Below are positions 37,431 to 49,069 of a stretch of DNA of 64,000 nt, piece by piece. The notes beneath the pieces were generated by a model, which searched no databases, had not been told where the DNA came from, and saw only the letters and a program-made list of their open reading frames with translations. Each line of letters opens with the position of its first letter. Position 1 is the stretch's first letter. Origin of the DNA: Dactylellina haptotyla (Eukaryota > Ascomycota > Orbiliomycetes > Orbiliales > Orbiliaceae); the NCBI GenBank assembly GCA_031310005.1, contig CM062383.1, forward strand, positions 1,240,001-1,304,000. Reading direction: 5' to 3'. Position numbers and translations under genes: made by a program.

Positions 37431-39784
37431 ATGGCGACGGCTGTCCAGCCAAGAGGCGGCGGATATCCCGCAACCAATGGCTACTCCCACCACCAGAGCG
37501 CCGCTGGTCCCAGCCAGCAACCGCCGCCGCCGCCGCAGCAGCAGCAACAGCAGCCTGGCCCAATGCCGCCCCAGAATGTCGCGACGTCGGGGAGCACACA
37601 GATGACGCAGGATGTCAATGAGATTCTCCAGGCCGAGGTGCGTGTTTCCGATCTTGCGATCAGCCAGAGCGAGAAAAAGCCGCGTTGATGACTGACTGAC
37701 ACTTTTACCCGCAGCTCGGCGTGAATGCGCTGCTTTCGAAACTACGGGAGTCCACCGTTTCCGCAAGGGTAAGCGCATATGATATCACCTCATCATTTTT
37801 CTCTCGTTCTTTCTTACTCGGGCTGGGTCTCTAACACGGAATACCGCATGGCAGGATTTTGCCGGGTTTCTCAAGAAGCGTGCGCAGATCGAAGAAGACC
37901 ACGCGGCTGGTACGAACTCCACGGTCTCACCCTACCTACATGCATATCACCCTGCGGCACAGCCTAACATACCAATCGAATGAACAGGTTTGAAGAAGCT
38001 CTGCCGCGTTACCCACGATACCATACACCGCGAAGATGGCCCCCGTCGAGGGACCCTGATGATGGGCCTGGAAGGATCGAGCCGTATCCACGAGCGCCTG
38101 GCCGACAACGGCGTCGCGTTCGCCGCCGCGCTGAACACCATGTCCGAGGAACTGATGGAATTAGCCAACAACATTGACGGAGGGCGGAAACAGTGGAAGC
38201 AGGCGGCGAATAACTCCGAAAAGAAAGGCCCCGATTCATACCACGCTATGGAGAAGTCCAAACTGAAAGTCGAGACCCTTGCCAAGGAATACATGCAGAT
38301 ACGGAACGGAGAACGACCAAAGCACTTTGGAATCGGAGGCGGCGGGCGTCATCACGAGGAGGATGCGCGCAGGAAGCTTGATCAAGCCGACATGGATTAT
38401 ATGAAGCAGGTCGAAATGACGAACAGGGTGCACTCTGATCTCTTCCACAACGAGAGACCCCAGACGGTTAAAGCTCTGAGAGATTTGATTTTGGAGTGCG
38501 ATGCCGGGCTGAGTCTACAGCTCCAAAAGTTTGGTAGGTGGCACATGAAGATGTTCGAAAGCGTAATATTCACACAGGCATGGCTAATATGGAAAACTCT
38601 TCAGTTGCTTTGAACGAGTCGTTCGTCCTGAACAATGGTCGCACAATCAGCAGCACTGGCCCGGAAGGAGACCTTCGAAAGTCCCTGCTTGTGGTTGATG
38701 ACGAGCGGGATATGCACAATTTCATCCTGGAGTTCGCTTCCAAAGCGCCACCACAGAAACTCGGACTGATCAAGTTTAACTATGACAGACACCAAGTATG
38801 CAATCATCTCATTTCTCCCTCAGTCGACGAAACTAACAGGATACCCGTAGATTCTTAAGGAGCCGCCTCCGCAACCGCCCCAAGAGCAACAAGATCCTCA
38901 ACAACAACAACCGTATAGCGGACCTTCTCCTCCTGGTGGCCCTGTTCACCCCCAGCAACGGGTACCGTCTGCTGGAGGATACGGCCCGCCAGGATTCAAC
39001 CAATCCTCGAACCCCACCCCGCCTACCCAAATCGCGCGGAAGCAACCGCCTGCACCTAAGCCTGCCCTTAAACCAGTTTTCGGGGTCCCGCTTGAAGTCC
39101 TATTGAGCCGCGATGGAAACGCCGTACCAATTGTCGTTATTCAGTGTATGACTGCAGTGGAGCTTTACGGTCTCGGGGTTGAGGGTATCTATCGACAGGC
39201 TGGTGCCACCTCTCATATCCAAAAGATTAGAGAAATCTTTGATAACGGTAGGCGACGATAACCCCAATCGCCTTTTCCAAACAGTGCTAATTTGTGTCCC
39301 TATTAAGACCCATCGAGAGTTGATTTCCGTAACCCGGATCACTTCTTCCAAGATGTCAATAGTGTCGCATCCGCATTGAAGCAGTTCTTCAGAGATCTTC
39401 CTGATCCTGTGCTCACCTATGCTCTCTACGATGAGTTCATTGAGTCTGCTAGTATGTACCTTTTTTTTACTTCGCAAGACATTGACTATGAGTGCTAATA
39501 AGAAACTAGAAATTGACGATGATAATGTCCGCCGTGATTCGCTGCATGCTCTTATCAACCGTCTTCCGGACGCTCACTATGCGACTGTTCGTGCATTGGT
39601 TCTTCATCTAAACCGTGTCATGCAAAACTCCGCCCAGAATAAGATGAACTCCTGGAACCTGGCTATCTGCTTCGGCCCAACTCTCATGAGCGCTCGACAG
39701 GAGGACCTCAGGAACACTAACTGGCAAAACCGAGCCCTCGATACGATATTGAGGAATGCTTTGGATATCTTCGATGAAGACTAA
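37431..39784 (+). CDS. RGD1: F-BAR and RhoGAP protein, Rgd1-like
   Basis: Eight exons: 37431-37637, 37715-37768, 37855-37909, 37988-38533, 38578-38795, 38851-39247, 39308-39451 and 39510-39784, giving 631 residues. A Pro/Gln-rich N-terminus precedes an F-BAR (FCH) domain. This runs from about VNALLSKLRESTVSARDF through FLKKRAQIEEDHAAGLKKL to roughly residue 350. A Pro/Gln-rich linker leads to the RhoGAP domain (about 435-630). The RhoGAP has FGVPLEVLL, the arginine-finger segment GVEGIYRQAG (R475), FFRDLPDPVL and the NLAICFGPTLM helix. Rgd1 proteins bind membranes by F-BAR and stimulate GTP hydrolysis on Rho3/Rho4-type GTPases. The gene is adjacent to RAC1 on the same strand. Intron 4 is only 44 nt, which gives a lower bound for introns in this genome. 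Confidence 0.95.
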
Positions 39785-40340
39785 ATAGACACTTTTGGAG
39801 AGTTGTGTGAGTAAAGGGCGAATTTTGGGGTTTAACTATCTTCTACTGCTTTTTTCTATTTAGTCTTTGGTTTTTTTTTAGTTTTAATATAGCATCGTGG
39901 AAGCAGACAAATCCTAGAAAGCCGGAAAAGCAACCTTGGTCAATAGCTTCGACGCATCTGAACCTCAAGTCACCAGAACGGGATTGTTGTTCGAGTGCAC
40001 CTCTCTTATCGCTTAGTTTAGTACATTAAAAACGTGTTCTTGTTTAGACCTGGTCTCATTCCTAGTCTCCTCTCCCTGGCGTAGTTTCTTGCTAAATCAA
40101 TGAAATAATTTCTTTTCTTGATAGGTGTATGAGTACGCATATATTGTTCTGCATATATTGTTTTTTGATCTAGTCTGCATTAGCAGCGATAATTACTTGC
40201 TCTATCTCTACTTTCGCATTGTTGCCTTGGCTATGTTCGTTAAAAAAGACTGTCATCAGAGTTTTCATTCCCAATTCCTAACGCCAGAAGAGATGCTAGC
40301 TAAAATACGATTACAATCTATATATACTGCGGAAAACTAT
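39785..40340. other. Convergent 3' region
   Basis: 556 nt between the ends of RGD1 (plus) and SLU7 (minus); T-rich, no gene seen. Confidence 0.6.
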
Positions 40341-41900
40341 TCAGGCTGTGGCCGAGTCGACATAGTTGGCCATTGGGTCGTCGGCCAGCAAGCGTCGTTT
40401 CCTGTGCTTCTCGAGTTCCTCTTCTGTAACACCGCTGTACATCTGGTCTCTCTTTCTCTTCTTATCTTCTAGTGATTCATCTTCATCTTCGTGTTTCCCG
40501 GTATCAGCTTTCGACCGTACTTCGGTATTATCTTCGGCTTCCGCAGCGGCAACTTCGCGCTCTTTCCTCCATGCGATCTGCTTCATTTCCTGTTCTGCGA
40601 GATCATCACCCGTTCTCATCTTCTCAGCGTCCTCCATACCTTTAATACCTGTTTCCCCCGTGCAGTAGCTGTTCTTGACGAACGAATGGCAGCAAGCGTA
40701 GCCCCATTTGAAATTCTGCCACCAGGAACCCCAAACACTCGTGTGGTTGTTGATGTAGACGTCCTCGGGATACTTTGACTTGGCTGCTGCAGCCGCTTTG
40801 CCTTTTACCAAGCTGCCGGACTCAGAGTACTCGACGTAGCTTTCCGACTCTGTGATGGCGGCTTCCTTCGGCGGTGCTTTTAGATGCTCAGCACCTCCGT
40901 ACTTGTCGAGTAATTCTTGCCTCTTCTTCTTAGTATCGTCTTCTTTCTGCGATTCGAGTTTCCGCCGGAGGATTTCACCCTCGGTAGGATTGGCTTGCAG
41001 ATGCATTTTCCCACCCGTGGAACCCTTCTCCCGGGACTCCCAGGCCAACTTTTGGGCCCTCTCGAACTCCGCCGCGTCACCGGAGGATCTCATGAACCCT
41101 TCCTCGGCGACCAATTGTGCGGCCTGATCGGATAATGCACCTCCGTCAACCATTGTTCTCGTTTTCGGATCGTACTTTGCTGAGTCCAAATCCAAATTCA
41201 ACAGATACTTTGCAGTATCCTCTCTGATACGCAGATTTCGTGTCGTAACCCTCGACGAGGAATCGTACGTCTGCCCGGGCATATTCGACTCCTCCGCGTA
41301 CTTGTCTTCCTCTCCGTCGCCATCACCGTCGCCATCTCCGTCTCCGCCTTTCCTCCCTTCCAACGCCTTGGCCTGGGCTCGCAATTCCTCCACCCGCGTG
41401 AACTCCTCGATCAATTGGTCGTGTTCCGTGGGATCATACCCGTTCCAGCGATCTCGTTTACCGTCCCATCCGAGTTCGAGGTTCTGGATCACCTCGTCCT
41501 GCGCGATATCTTGCCCGGTGAACTTGGCGCCTTTCTTTCTGATCCGTTGGAGACAGTCTTTCTTCTGGTGCGTCATGCTACCGCAGTTCTCGCACGCGCC
41601 TTTGCGGTATTTGGTCGCCGCGGGGCCGACCTTCTTGCCTCGGTCGTACCATTTGTCGCCGGATATGAGGAGGTCATCGTCGGCTTTACGTTGGAGACGT
41701 TGATGCTCGAGGTAGTCGGTTGCACCGCCTTCGTCTTTATCGTTCTCGGTGAGCCAGAATGGTTTCTTGGAGATGAAGTTCGGGATGTATTCGTTCTTGT
41801 AGCCGGAGGCACCCTTCTGGTTCGGGTCGCCGCTGGAAGTGGAAAGGGACTTGGAGGCGCCCTTCTGAAGGGCGTTGGAGTGACCACCGCGGCGCGACAT
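40341..41900 (-). CDS. SLU7: Pre-mRNA splicing factor Slu7
   Basis: Intronless, 519 residues. I start at MSRRGGHSN because fungal Slu7 proteins begin near this point; an upstream in-frame Val/Thr-rich extension (14 codons, GTG/ACT repeats) looks non-coding. The zinc knuckle CENCGSMTHQKKDC (C103, C106, H111, C116) is intact. Conserved blocks KNEYIPNFISKKPFWL, GDKWYDRGKKVGPAA, GWDGKRDRWNGYDP and YVEYSESG are all present. An Asp-Gly repeat (GDGDGDGDGDG) lies near residue 190. Slu7 acts in the second catalytic step of splicing, helping select the 3' splice site. It is one of the few genes in this window without introns. Divergent from MIX17. Confidence 0.95.
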   Translation of the reverse strand: MSRRGGHSNALQKGASKSLSTSSGDPNQKGASGYKNEYIPNFISKKPFWLTENDKDEGGATDYLEHQRLQRKADDDLLISGDKWYDRGKKVGPAATKYRKGACENCGSMTHQKKDCLQRIRKKGAKFTGQDIAQDEVIQNLELGWDGKRDRWNGYDPTEHDQLIEEFTRVEELRAQAKALEGRKGGDGDGDGDGDGEEDKYAEESNMPGQTYDSSSRVTTRNLRIREDTAKYLLNLDLDSAKYDPKTRTMVDGGALSDQAAQLVAEEGFMRSSGDAAEFERAQKLAWESREKGSTGGKMHLQANPTEGEILRRKLESQKEDDTKKKRQELLDKYGGAEHLKAPPKEAAITESESYVEYSESGSLVKGKAAAAAKSKYPEDVYINNHTSVWGSWWQNFKWGYACCHSFVKNSYCTGETGIKGMEDAEKMRTGDDLAEQEMKQIAWRKEREVAAAEAEDNTEVRSKADTGKHEDEDESLEDKKRKRDQMYSGVTEEELEKHRKRRLLADDPMANYVDSATA

Positions 41901-42358
41901 CGTGACTACTGTGACTGCCGTGACTACTCCTACTACTGCCACGGATTGATATGTGCTCGAAGGTGGGATAAACGAAGTGTAAGTGGCGTGCCCGCGGGAT
42001 CCGGAGGAAAGATTAGATTAGATGCTCGGGCCGAATGACTAGGCACAGAAGCTTCTCGACGACGGCGGTGGAGATTGTTTCGGACGGGGACGTGGGCAAA
42101 CGGGCGAGGAAGAGAAAGGCGCGATGGGGCCGGGGCTTGGCGGCGGTCGGATTTAAGCCGCTGCCTTTCGCCGAGTGCTCGTTCGCTTTTTTTCCTTCCA
42201 CCACAGCGAAACCTCTCAGCTTCCCCGTCTTTATACACCTCCACGATCACGTCTGTATACCCCTTGTAAGCCTGCATTCGAGCATCACGGCCTCTGCAGA
42301 TATCTTGCTAACAGCGCTGCCTAGTTTGCCGTCCCAAACTACCCTTTAATCGTTCAAA
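41901..42358. promoter_or_regulatory. Divergent promoter of SLU7 and MIX17
   Basis: 458 bp separate the two start codons, so both genes must be driven from this stretch. It contains GTAGTCACGGCAGTCACAGTAG-type short tandem repeats near 41905-41940 on the SLU7 side. No TATA box is obvious. Confidence 0.55.
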
Positions 42359-43044
42359 ATGCCACGCCAAAGAGGAGGTGCTCGCCCAACCGCTCGCCCA
42401 GCGGCTCCCCCCCGTCCCGCCGCTCAACAGCAGCAGACCCGTCCGGCGTCTACCGCTGCCGTTCCAGCCCAACCTCATGCCGCTGCTCCTCCAGCTGCTG
42501 CCGCTCAGGGCCAGTCTTCCTCGCCCGGTCTCTTCGGCCAGGTACGTTCCATTGCCACTTGACACATACGGTATCGAGAACCTCGGTGCTAACATATACC
42601 CTCTCTAGATGGCCTCCACCGCCGCGTAAGCTTCTACAATCCGCCAGAGTCTGCCTTCGTATAACCCAAAATCTAACCTGTGAATAGTGGTGTAGCAGTT
42701 GGTTCGACCGTCGGCCACGTCCTCGGTGCCGGCCTCACAGGCATGTTTGGCGGTTCCTCGTCCGAAGCCGCCGCTCCTTCGTCTGTTGCCGCCGCTCCCG
42801 CCAACACCAATGTCTACGGCGACCAGACGCAGGGCAACTGCACTGCTGATGCCAAGGCTTTCACCAGCTGTCTTGATGCGACGAATAACGATATGACTGC
42901 TTGCAATTACTATCTTGACCAGCTCGTGAGTAGAATATTCCACCCCTACCCAAGAACTATCAACTGGTAGGAAATCGATGCTAATATGCCTATTCCAATT
43001 GACAGAAAGCCTGCCAGGCCATGTTCAAGAACTACTCGTCGTAA
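42359..43044 (+). CDS. MIX17: Mix17 (CHCHD2/10 homologue), twin CX9C protein
   Basis: Four exons: 42359-42541, 42609-42625, 42688-42925 and 43006-43044, giving 158 residues. Exon 2 is a 17-nt micro-exon (MASTAA). An Ala/Pro/Gln/Arg-rich N-terminus could act as a mitochondrial targeting region. A glycine-rich hydrophobic segment (VAVGSTVGHVLGAGLTGMFGG) follows. The CHCH domain is complete: C-TADAKAFTS-C and C-NYYLDQLKA-C are two CX9C pairs, the second crossing the last intron. Mix17 is imported by the Mia40 disulfide relay into the intermembrane space. Its human homologues CHCHD2/10 affect respiratory-chain function. Confidence 0.95.
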
Positions 43045-46000
43045 AACACCTTTCTTTAGGAGTTTTTTGATGGTGATTTCTGTATTGTAAATTTTTGTAG
43101 ATACTCTGCTCTAGCATTTTTGGTTTCCCCTTCTCTCTCTCTCATTGGCTCGAAGAGAAGAAAACCAAATCCGGCGTCAAAGATGAACGAAATACAAAAA
43201 GGATCTTAGAACGGGAATGAAAGGGTAACCCTGTATACGTATACCGCGGCGGTGGGGCAAAATCTAGAGAAAACCGTCTGGACGGGCATACGATCCCATG
43301 TATAAAAAAAAGAAATTTCTTTTTCTCAATATAGATAAATCTCCAATCTGAATTCACAAATCTTCAAAGTACATTCCATCTTCTCGACCCCTCTTCTTTC
43401 CGATGAGATGAGGGATCCACTGATCTTCCTCGAATCTAAAAAGCTTGGTATTGCATTAATTGTACTCGGAAAGACGAGGGCCTCTCGGATTCTAAATAAA
43501 ATCGATGAGTTATAGCTGAGCTCTTGGAACACTTCGGAGCCCAGCTGAGCTGGGTGCATCTGAAACGGCCACTTGTAACCTTTTTTTTTTTTTTAGTGAC
43601 GTACAAAAGCTCATCGCAAGACCGATGCGATGTCACATGCTCAAAAACACAGATATTCTCATGCAGATAGTCGAAGACTAATTTTTGAAAAAAGAGGCTT
43701 GGGAAAGAATGGACTGCAATTGGATGTTAGGAGAACGCCGCTTTAGCAAACAAGACTTTCAGCGAATCGTCGAATTGAAATCCCTCTCCAAAACCGCATA
43801 AAATGAAAGCCAGAGAGAAGTCAAGAAAGAAAAAAATACCGAACCACTGACCACCTGATACCGTACAGCACAAAGTTGGTAAATGGGTATTCGAGACGAT
43901 ACAACCAGCCAATTAATCCCCGCGAATTAGATATTCTTGGATGGTAAGAATATATTTTGGAAATTTTCCAATTGGCAAATTACCCTTTTTGTTTACGAAA
44001 GGAAAGAAAGAAAGAAAAATCTTCGATCCGTCATGTGAGGCTAGTGCATTGGCGTTTCATTGAGGCAGATATCATAGGGCGCACCGTAGATCTATGCATA
44101 GCAAAATACCAACATATACACGCCAAAAACCAAAGTTTCTCGGGAATATCCTTTTATCATGCAGATTCTTTGAAACTTTTAATTGCTTTCGCCTCCTTTA
44201 CCCAGTTACCTGCTGCATGTATGTTTTATTCCAAACGAAGGGCCAGTAAAGCATAGACGCGTGGTGGGAGGTTATTATTCTCTTCATTTTTTTTTTTGAT
44301 GTTGCAATGAGGATAAATTATATCTGTCCTGTAGATGCAACGAAAGATGCCATCTGCCCGATACGATGAGATCTTTGTACTACTACCGTTAGTTCGTCAG
44401 TAGTACGATTTCAGTTTCCGAAAAAGTAGCCAAAAGGATAAAATCCTTCCGAGAGAACCCTTCCAATAGGTTTGTTCCGAGGTTGTGGTTGTCAACATGT
44501 CGTTGGATTTAACCAGGCTAAATGCAAACTCAAGAATGGGGAGGGAGAAAAAAAGAGGTCACGAGAGAAATGTCGGTTGGAAGGATTTAATTTTCGATTC
44601 AGCAGAAGAATATTTCCAGAAGGAGGATTGGTCAATTGAAGCTGTTCTGAAACATTATGGCATAATTTTTCCTACCTTAGAAGCGTAGATGCTTCTGAGG
44701 ACAGTGCTTTGCTTTGCCTTTACATCACTTCCTAGTCCTGGGAGTTTTGTCACGGGGTTGCACGGTGAATGGACCGATACAGGAAAGTAGAAATCAATTA
44801 TCCCTCTGCAGCGCCGTTTGAACGAACGAATCAGAAAAACCCGACTCAAGAAGGAAGGGGGTAAAAAGGTACCAATTGGCAGTCGGGGTTCCCCTTATCC
44901 AGCGCTTTGGAAATGCAGCTTCTATTGTTCCATGGAGACCCAGTTTTCCGTAGCGAGAAGGCGAAGTGAAAGGTGCGGGCTTCGCATGCGCCTTTTTGCA
45001 TTTCTAAAGAATCGTTAGGCGATAAGTTATCATGTAGTCATCGTCATTCTAGGATTCAATCAGAAAAGTGGGATAAGATGTGATAGTGAACCCCAGGCAC
45101 ATATCAATCTGCAACCAGAAAAATGTCTTTGATATCGAAGATAGGCAGCGCAGCAGCATACCGTAAGTCAACCCCAATATTAGCACGCAGCAGAAAAACG
45201 TGATTGGGAGGCGAATGAGGGTGGTTCCTCAAATTCGAAAGCTCCCAGCAGCTAGGGCTAGCTACTTCTCCTTAGCTTCATTTCTTCTCGAGCTGGGGCA
45301 TAGCTGTTTTATTCGGTTAGCATGGGAGGAAGCCGAAAAATTGGAGCTAGGGCGTTTGATGCATTGCTGGTTGACGTGTCAAACCAATGCAGTCCACAAC
45401 GATGCTGCTGCTCCCATGCACGATGCCCAATTCGGGTGGGGGCGAAGATATCGCCAATGATTTGCTATGTGCGAGAGAGCGAGTAAAAGACGGAGGGAAG
45501 GAGGGGGATGAGGAGGTCTGTTCTCTCAAGTCATCGAGACATGCGCTGAGGGTATTCGCTCAGCATATCCGCCTGTTGGGGTAGACATTGCCGAAGGTAC
45601 GTATACTTTAGTCCGACAAATACCTCCCGGTCTTCCACGATCGCGATGCCAAAAAAAGGGAACCATGTTACTGGGCAACTGTCGCCTGTGCAAGCGTTTC
45701 GTTTCAGAAAGATGATACAAAGTTCTCCCTCCTCTATTTTTTTTTGGCTGCCAGCTGCCATGCCAGGACTTGCACCCTGGCTGGCTATCCGCGGGGAATT
45801 TGCCCGACAGCCCACCGTAGCACCACGTCAGCAAGTGACTTCGAACCAATGAAAGGAGCTAGTCGGAGTACTGTGGACTACCACTCGGTTTCGCGAAGCT
45901 CTTGTCCGCTCGTGAGAGGGAAAAGACGCGAGAACGAGCAGGAGAAGAGGAGTTTCTGATATTTGGGAAAGTCATATTTTGGCAAAATCAAAACATCAAG

Positions 46001-47787
46001 GCTGAGGCGGTTAACCGCGCGAAGCCGTCAGTGAAACCTCGAAGGCAATCGATCCTTTTTTAGTATATCTATCATCATATATCTGAGGTATGAATATGTG
46101 ACTTGTACCATGCTATCAAGCAATATGGCGTTATAGTGAGCTGCCGGTACCTGTTTGTCATTGCGGCTGCGTAGTTTGCGAAAGTATCCCTTACCCGAAA
46201 ATTTGATTTTGTATCTTGAAAATCGGCAGAGATCAAACAAGCAAGGGCACGACGAAAGGAAGGCAGATAGAAACAGCCATCCGACTGAAATAAATTTGCC
46301 TCAATCACAAATCGACAGTTGCAGCGTAATGTGTAGGTAGGTAGTACCACCTCACTTCTGCATGTCCTTCTTTTTTCTTTTCTTCTGCTCCCCCCGACTG
46401 CTTCAAGGTCAAGGTTGTGAATTTTTCATGCGGAAGGAACAAGGCTAACAGCAGACAAGCTGCTCTTTCCATGCGCATATGCATGGTCCGACCATGCCTG
46501 TTGGTTTCCCCTTCTCACATTTTGAGGATTCGTTTTCTTTTCTTTTCTGACGGAGCCCTGTTCTCGACGTTGCTATCATGGGGTATTGGATATTGTCATA
46601 TACAAAGGAAAACCGTATGGATGGCGGGTCTCGGTCTGCAGAGTACGATTGAAGAATACCTGAAGCATGGGCTACTAACGATATTGTGCAATTGGCAAAG
46701 ACCCAGCGTATCTCCCCGATTTGCGTTTTGCATACAAAACGAAAAAGCCTGATTTCGAACTATTCAAACACTGTGGATCTCGATTGAACATTATAATGTG
46801 AGAAATTCCACTTTGGGCCACGGCGATAGGACCAGACTAGTCAATATCCGTCGGGGAGAGAGGGCGCGAAAGAAGAGAGAGGGGAGCTTGGGTGCAACTT
46901 ATAAAGTTATAATATATGGCCTAGACCAACTGGGAGAAAAGAAAGTGACTAAACGGCAAGGCCTGCTGTACGCGGACCCCTCCGTCGTGACTTGTCAAGT
47001 TTATATGGGGAATCCGTTAGTGCGGGTCGAATTTGCGTGCCTGAACCTCTGGCTCGTCATCTTCAGTCGAAGAGAATAATATGTGAAAACCGTTCAGCCG
47101 GAGAATTAATATCTTTGCTGCTCGCTGGATGACGGTTCGTGGGCTGGCGGGCTGGCTAATCGGAGCTCTCCCCCTCTCGGTTCCCAACAATCCGCGAGCA
47201 GGGTCGACTCGAAGAGAATCGAAGAGAAGGACGGTGATAATGGAACAGAGGTTATAGCGATATAGCGGAATAGGGACGAGGCACCCACACCAAAATCGAG
47301 CCCCGAACCTGGCCTTAATCGATCTGCTGCAGCAGCGATTGATTAATTATAGCAGTCGTAGTGGTGGTGGTGGTAGCAGGAGTAGGCGACACGATTGACA
47401 GCAGGAGAGACACACCTCCACCACCGCCGGCCACCACCAGCAGCACCACCAGCATGCTTTCCTGGTGGGAAGGCCAATTACGCTCGACGGGCCTCCGCCT
47501 GATGAGCTGGCACTGATATATCAAGGGAGACGCCTCTCGCTCGCCCTCGAATTATTACGGAAATGGGTCCCTTTCGCATCTCTAACTTTCCTCCCTCATC
47601 CTCTACATCACTGCTACCACTCCAGCTCAGCTAGCTAGCTACTCTACGGCTCTGTCTCTTTTTTACACGTACACAGACTCACATACATAGATACGCACCC
47701 CAGCTAGCTTCTATCACCTGCTGCAAACTATTTAATACGGCAATATCTGCTGCTGCGTCATATACTGCTTCCGCTGCTGCTCTCACA
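43045..47787. other. 4.7-kb gene-free stretch
   Basis: No spliced or unspliced gene could be supported on either strand. Open frames are short and lack conserved motifs. The final 400 nt are C/T-rich with repeated GCTAGCTAGC and CACCACCAC motifs, matching other leader regions here. A stretch at 45740-45845 superficially resembles a tRNA T-arm but does not fold as a tRNA. Confidence 0.45.
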
Positions 47788-49069
47788 ATGACCTCCATCG
47801 AAGAGAAAATTGCCGTGCTTAGCAAAGACTGTGAGGTAAGTCTTGCAAACTGAGAAGAAGAAGAAAAAAACGCATCTACGGCCGTGATCGTCTCTGAGGG
47901 GGTCCCGTGGTGCTTCTGTCTGGTGCAATTAAGAAAAAGAAGGCTTATTGGCTAACAATATTTTCTTCTGCAGTCGATTCTGGACGGTAAAACCACGGAA
48001 TCGCGTGTCTGCTCCATAGGTGTAACCACAGAGTGAGTGCTCGCTTCCTTCATTCCTTCCATCAATCCTCTGTGCGTGTCTGCATGTACGGGTGCATGTC
48101 CCACGCCTTTCATATTCGTATGCTAACATACTTTTCTTGCTCTGCACAGAAAATCAGTCACTGTGGACATTGGCTCGCGCAAGGCATCGACGCCTGCTGT
48201 CAACGAGTATGCATTCCTTCCACCCTCCTCCCCTCCCGTATGATCACGAGCTGCGGCCGTCGAGTGGTGGTGACAGTATACGATCGAGGAAAATGGGACC
48301 CATTGGGCTAACCGAAGTTGTTCTGGGTGCGCATTGTACAGCTCAGCGATTACCGAGAATGTGAACCTCTGCCTTTCCCACACAAAGCAGTCAGGAGACC
48401 TGTTCGATTTCATCCACATCCGTTATCAGGATGACGGCAGCCAGGACGAGAAGCAGATGTTTGTCGAGGCGTTCAGGTATGGTTTGTCCAGTTTGTTGAC
48501 TTGTTTTTTCATCGATTTTCTATTCTCCTTGTATTTTTCTTGGTAGAAACCTTTGTCGTGGAGGATGTATCGGCTAACGGGCTAACTTGAAACTTTCTGC
48601 AGACACGCCAAACCAGGCGGTTGGGTAGAAGTTCTTGACAACTCGCGCAACTCTCGCTCGTCGCTCCCGCCAGGCAAGCTCAACTGCTCTGGCTCCACCT
48701 ATCCCTCCACATTCTTCGGCGGCGGCAGCATCCTCGTATCTTCACGAACACCCACAGTCGCTCTCCGCATAAAGCAACACCTCCTCGATGCCGGTTTTGT
48801 GGACGTCGAAGAAAAGACATGGCAGCCGTCCATGACCGCTTGGAAGAGGCTTAAGGAATGGGGTAGCTTTTTGAGACTCGTTTGCTGCAGTATCTTGACG
48901 CTGTCGCTGCCCTCAGCGAATCCCCCAGCGGACGAGAAGCTGGACAGCAGCACCCAGTCTACACCGACGTACGTTTCTCTCAGACTCCTCCAATTACTCC
49001 CCTCCCATGATTCGGTTCCTAACTTCTTCTTTCAACAGTTGCTTCGTTATCGGCCGCAAACCGTACTAA
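47788..49069 (+). CDS. Methyltransferase-like protein lacking motif I
   Basis: Six exons: 47788-47835, 47974-48032, 48150-48206, 48342-48476, 48603-48968 and 49039-49069, giving 231 residues. The middle and C-terminal parts resemble fungal LaeA-like class I SAM methyltransferases. The features are DLFDFIHIRYQDDGSQDE (about 74-91), HAKPGGWVEVLDN (about 101-113), LRIKQHLLDAGFVDVEEKTW with WKRLKEWG, and a final FVIGRKPY. The usual N-terminal glycine-rich SAM-binding motif I (D-x-G-x-G-x-G) is absent; VTVDIGSRKAST near residue 38 is the only faint counterpart. The protein is also about 80-100 residues shorter than typical relatives. It could be a degenerate or neofunctionalised copy, or upstream exons may be missing from my model. 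Splice frames are consistent throughout. Confidence 0.68.

Noticed and set aside
45740-45845. Minus-strand GGTGCAAGTCC with CCAGG/CCTGG stem, tRNA-like
   Set aside because: The loop is eight bases, and no anticodon or D arm can be drawn around it.
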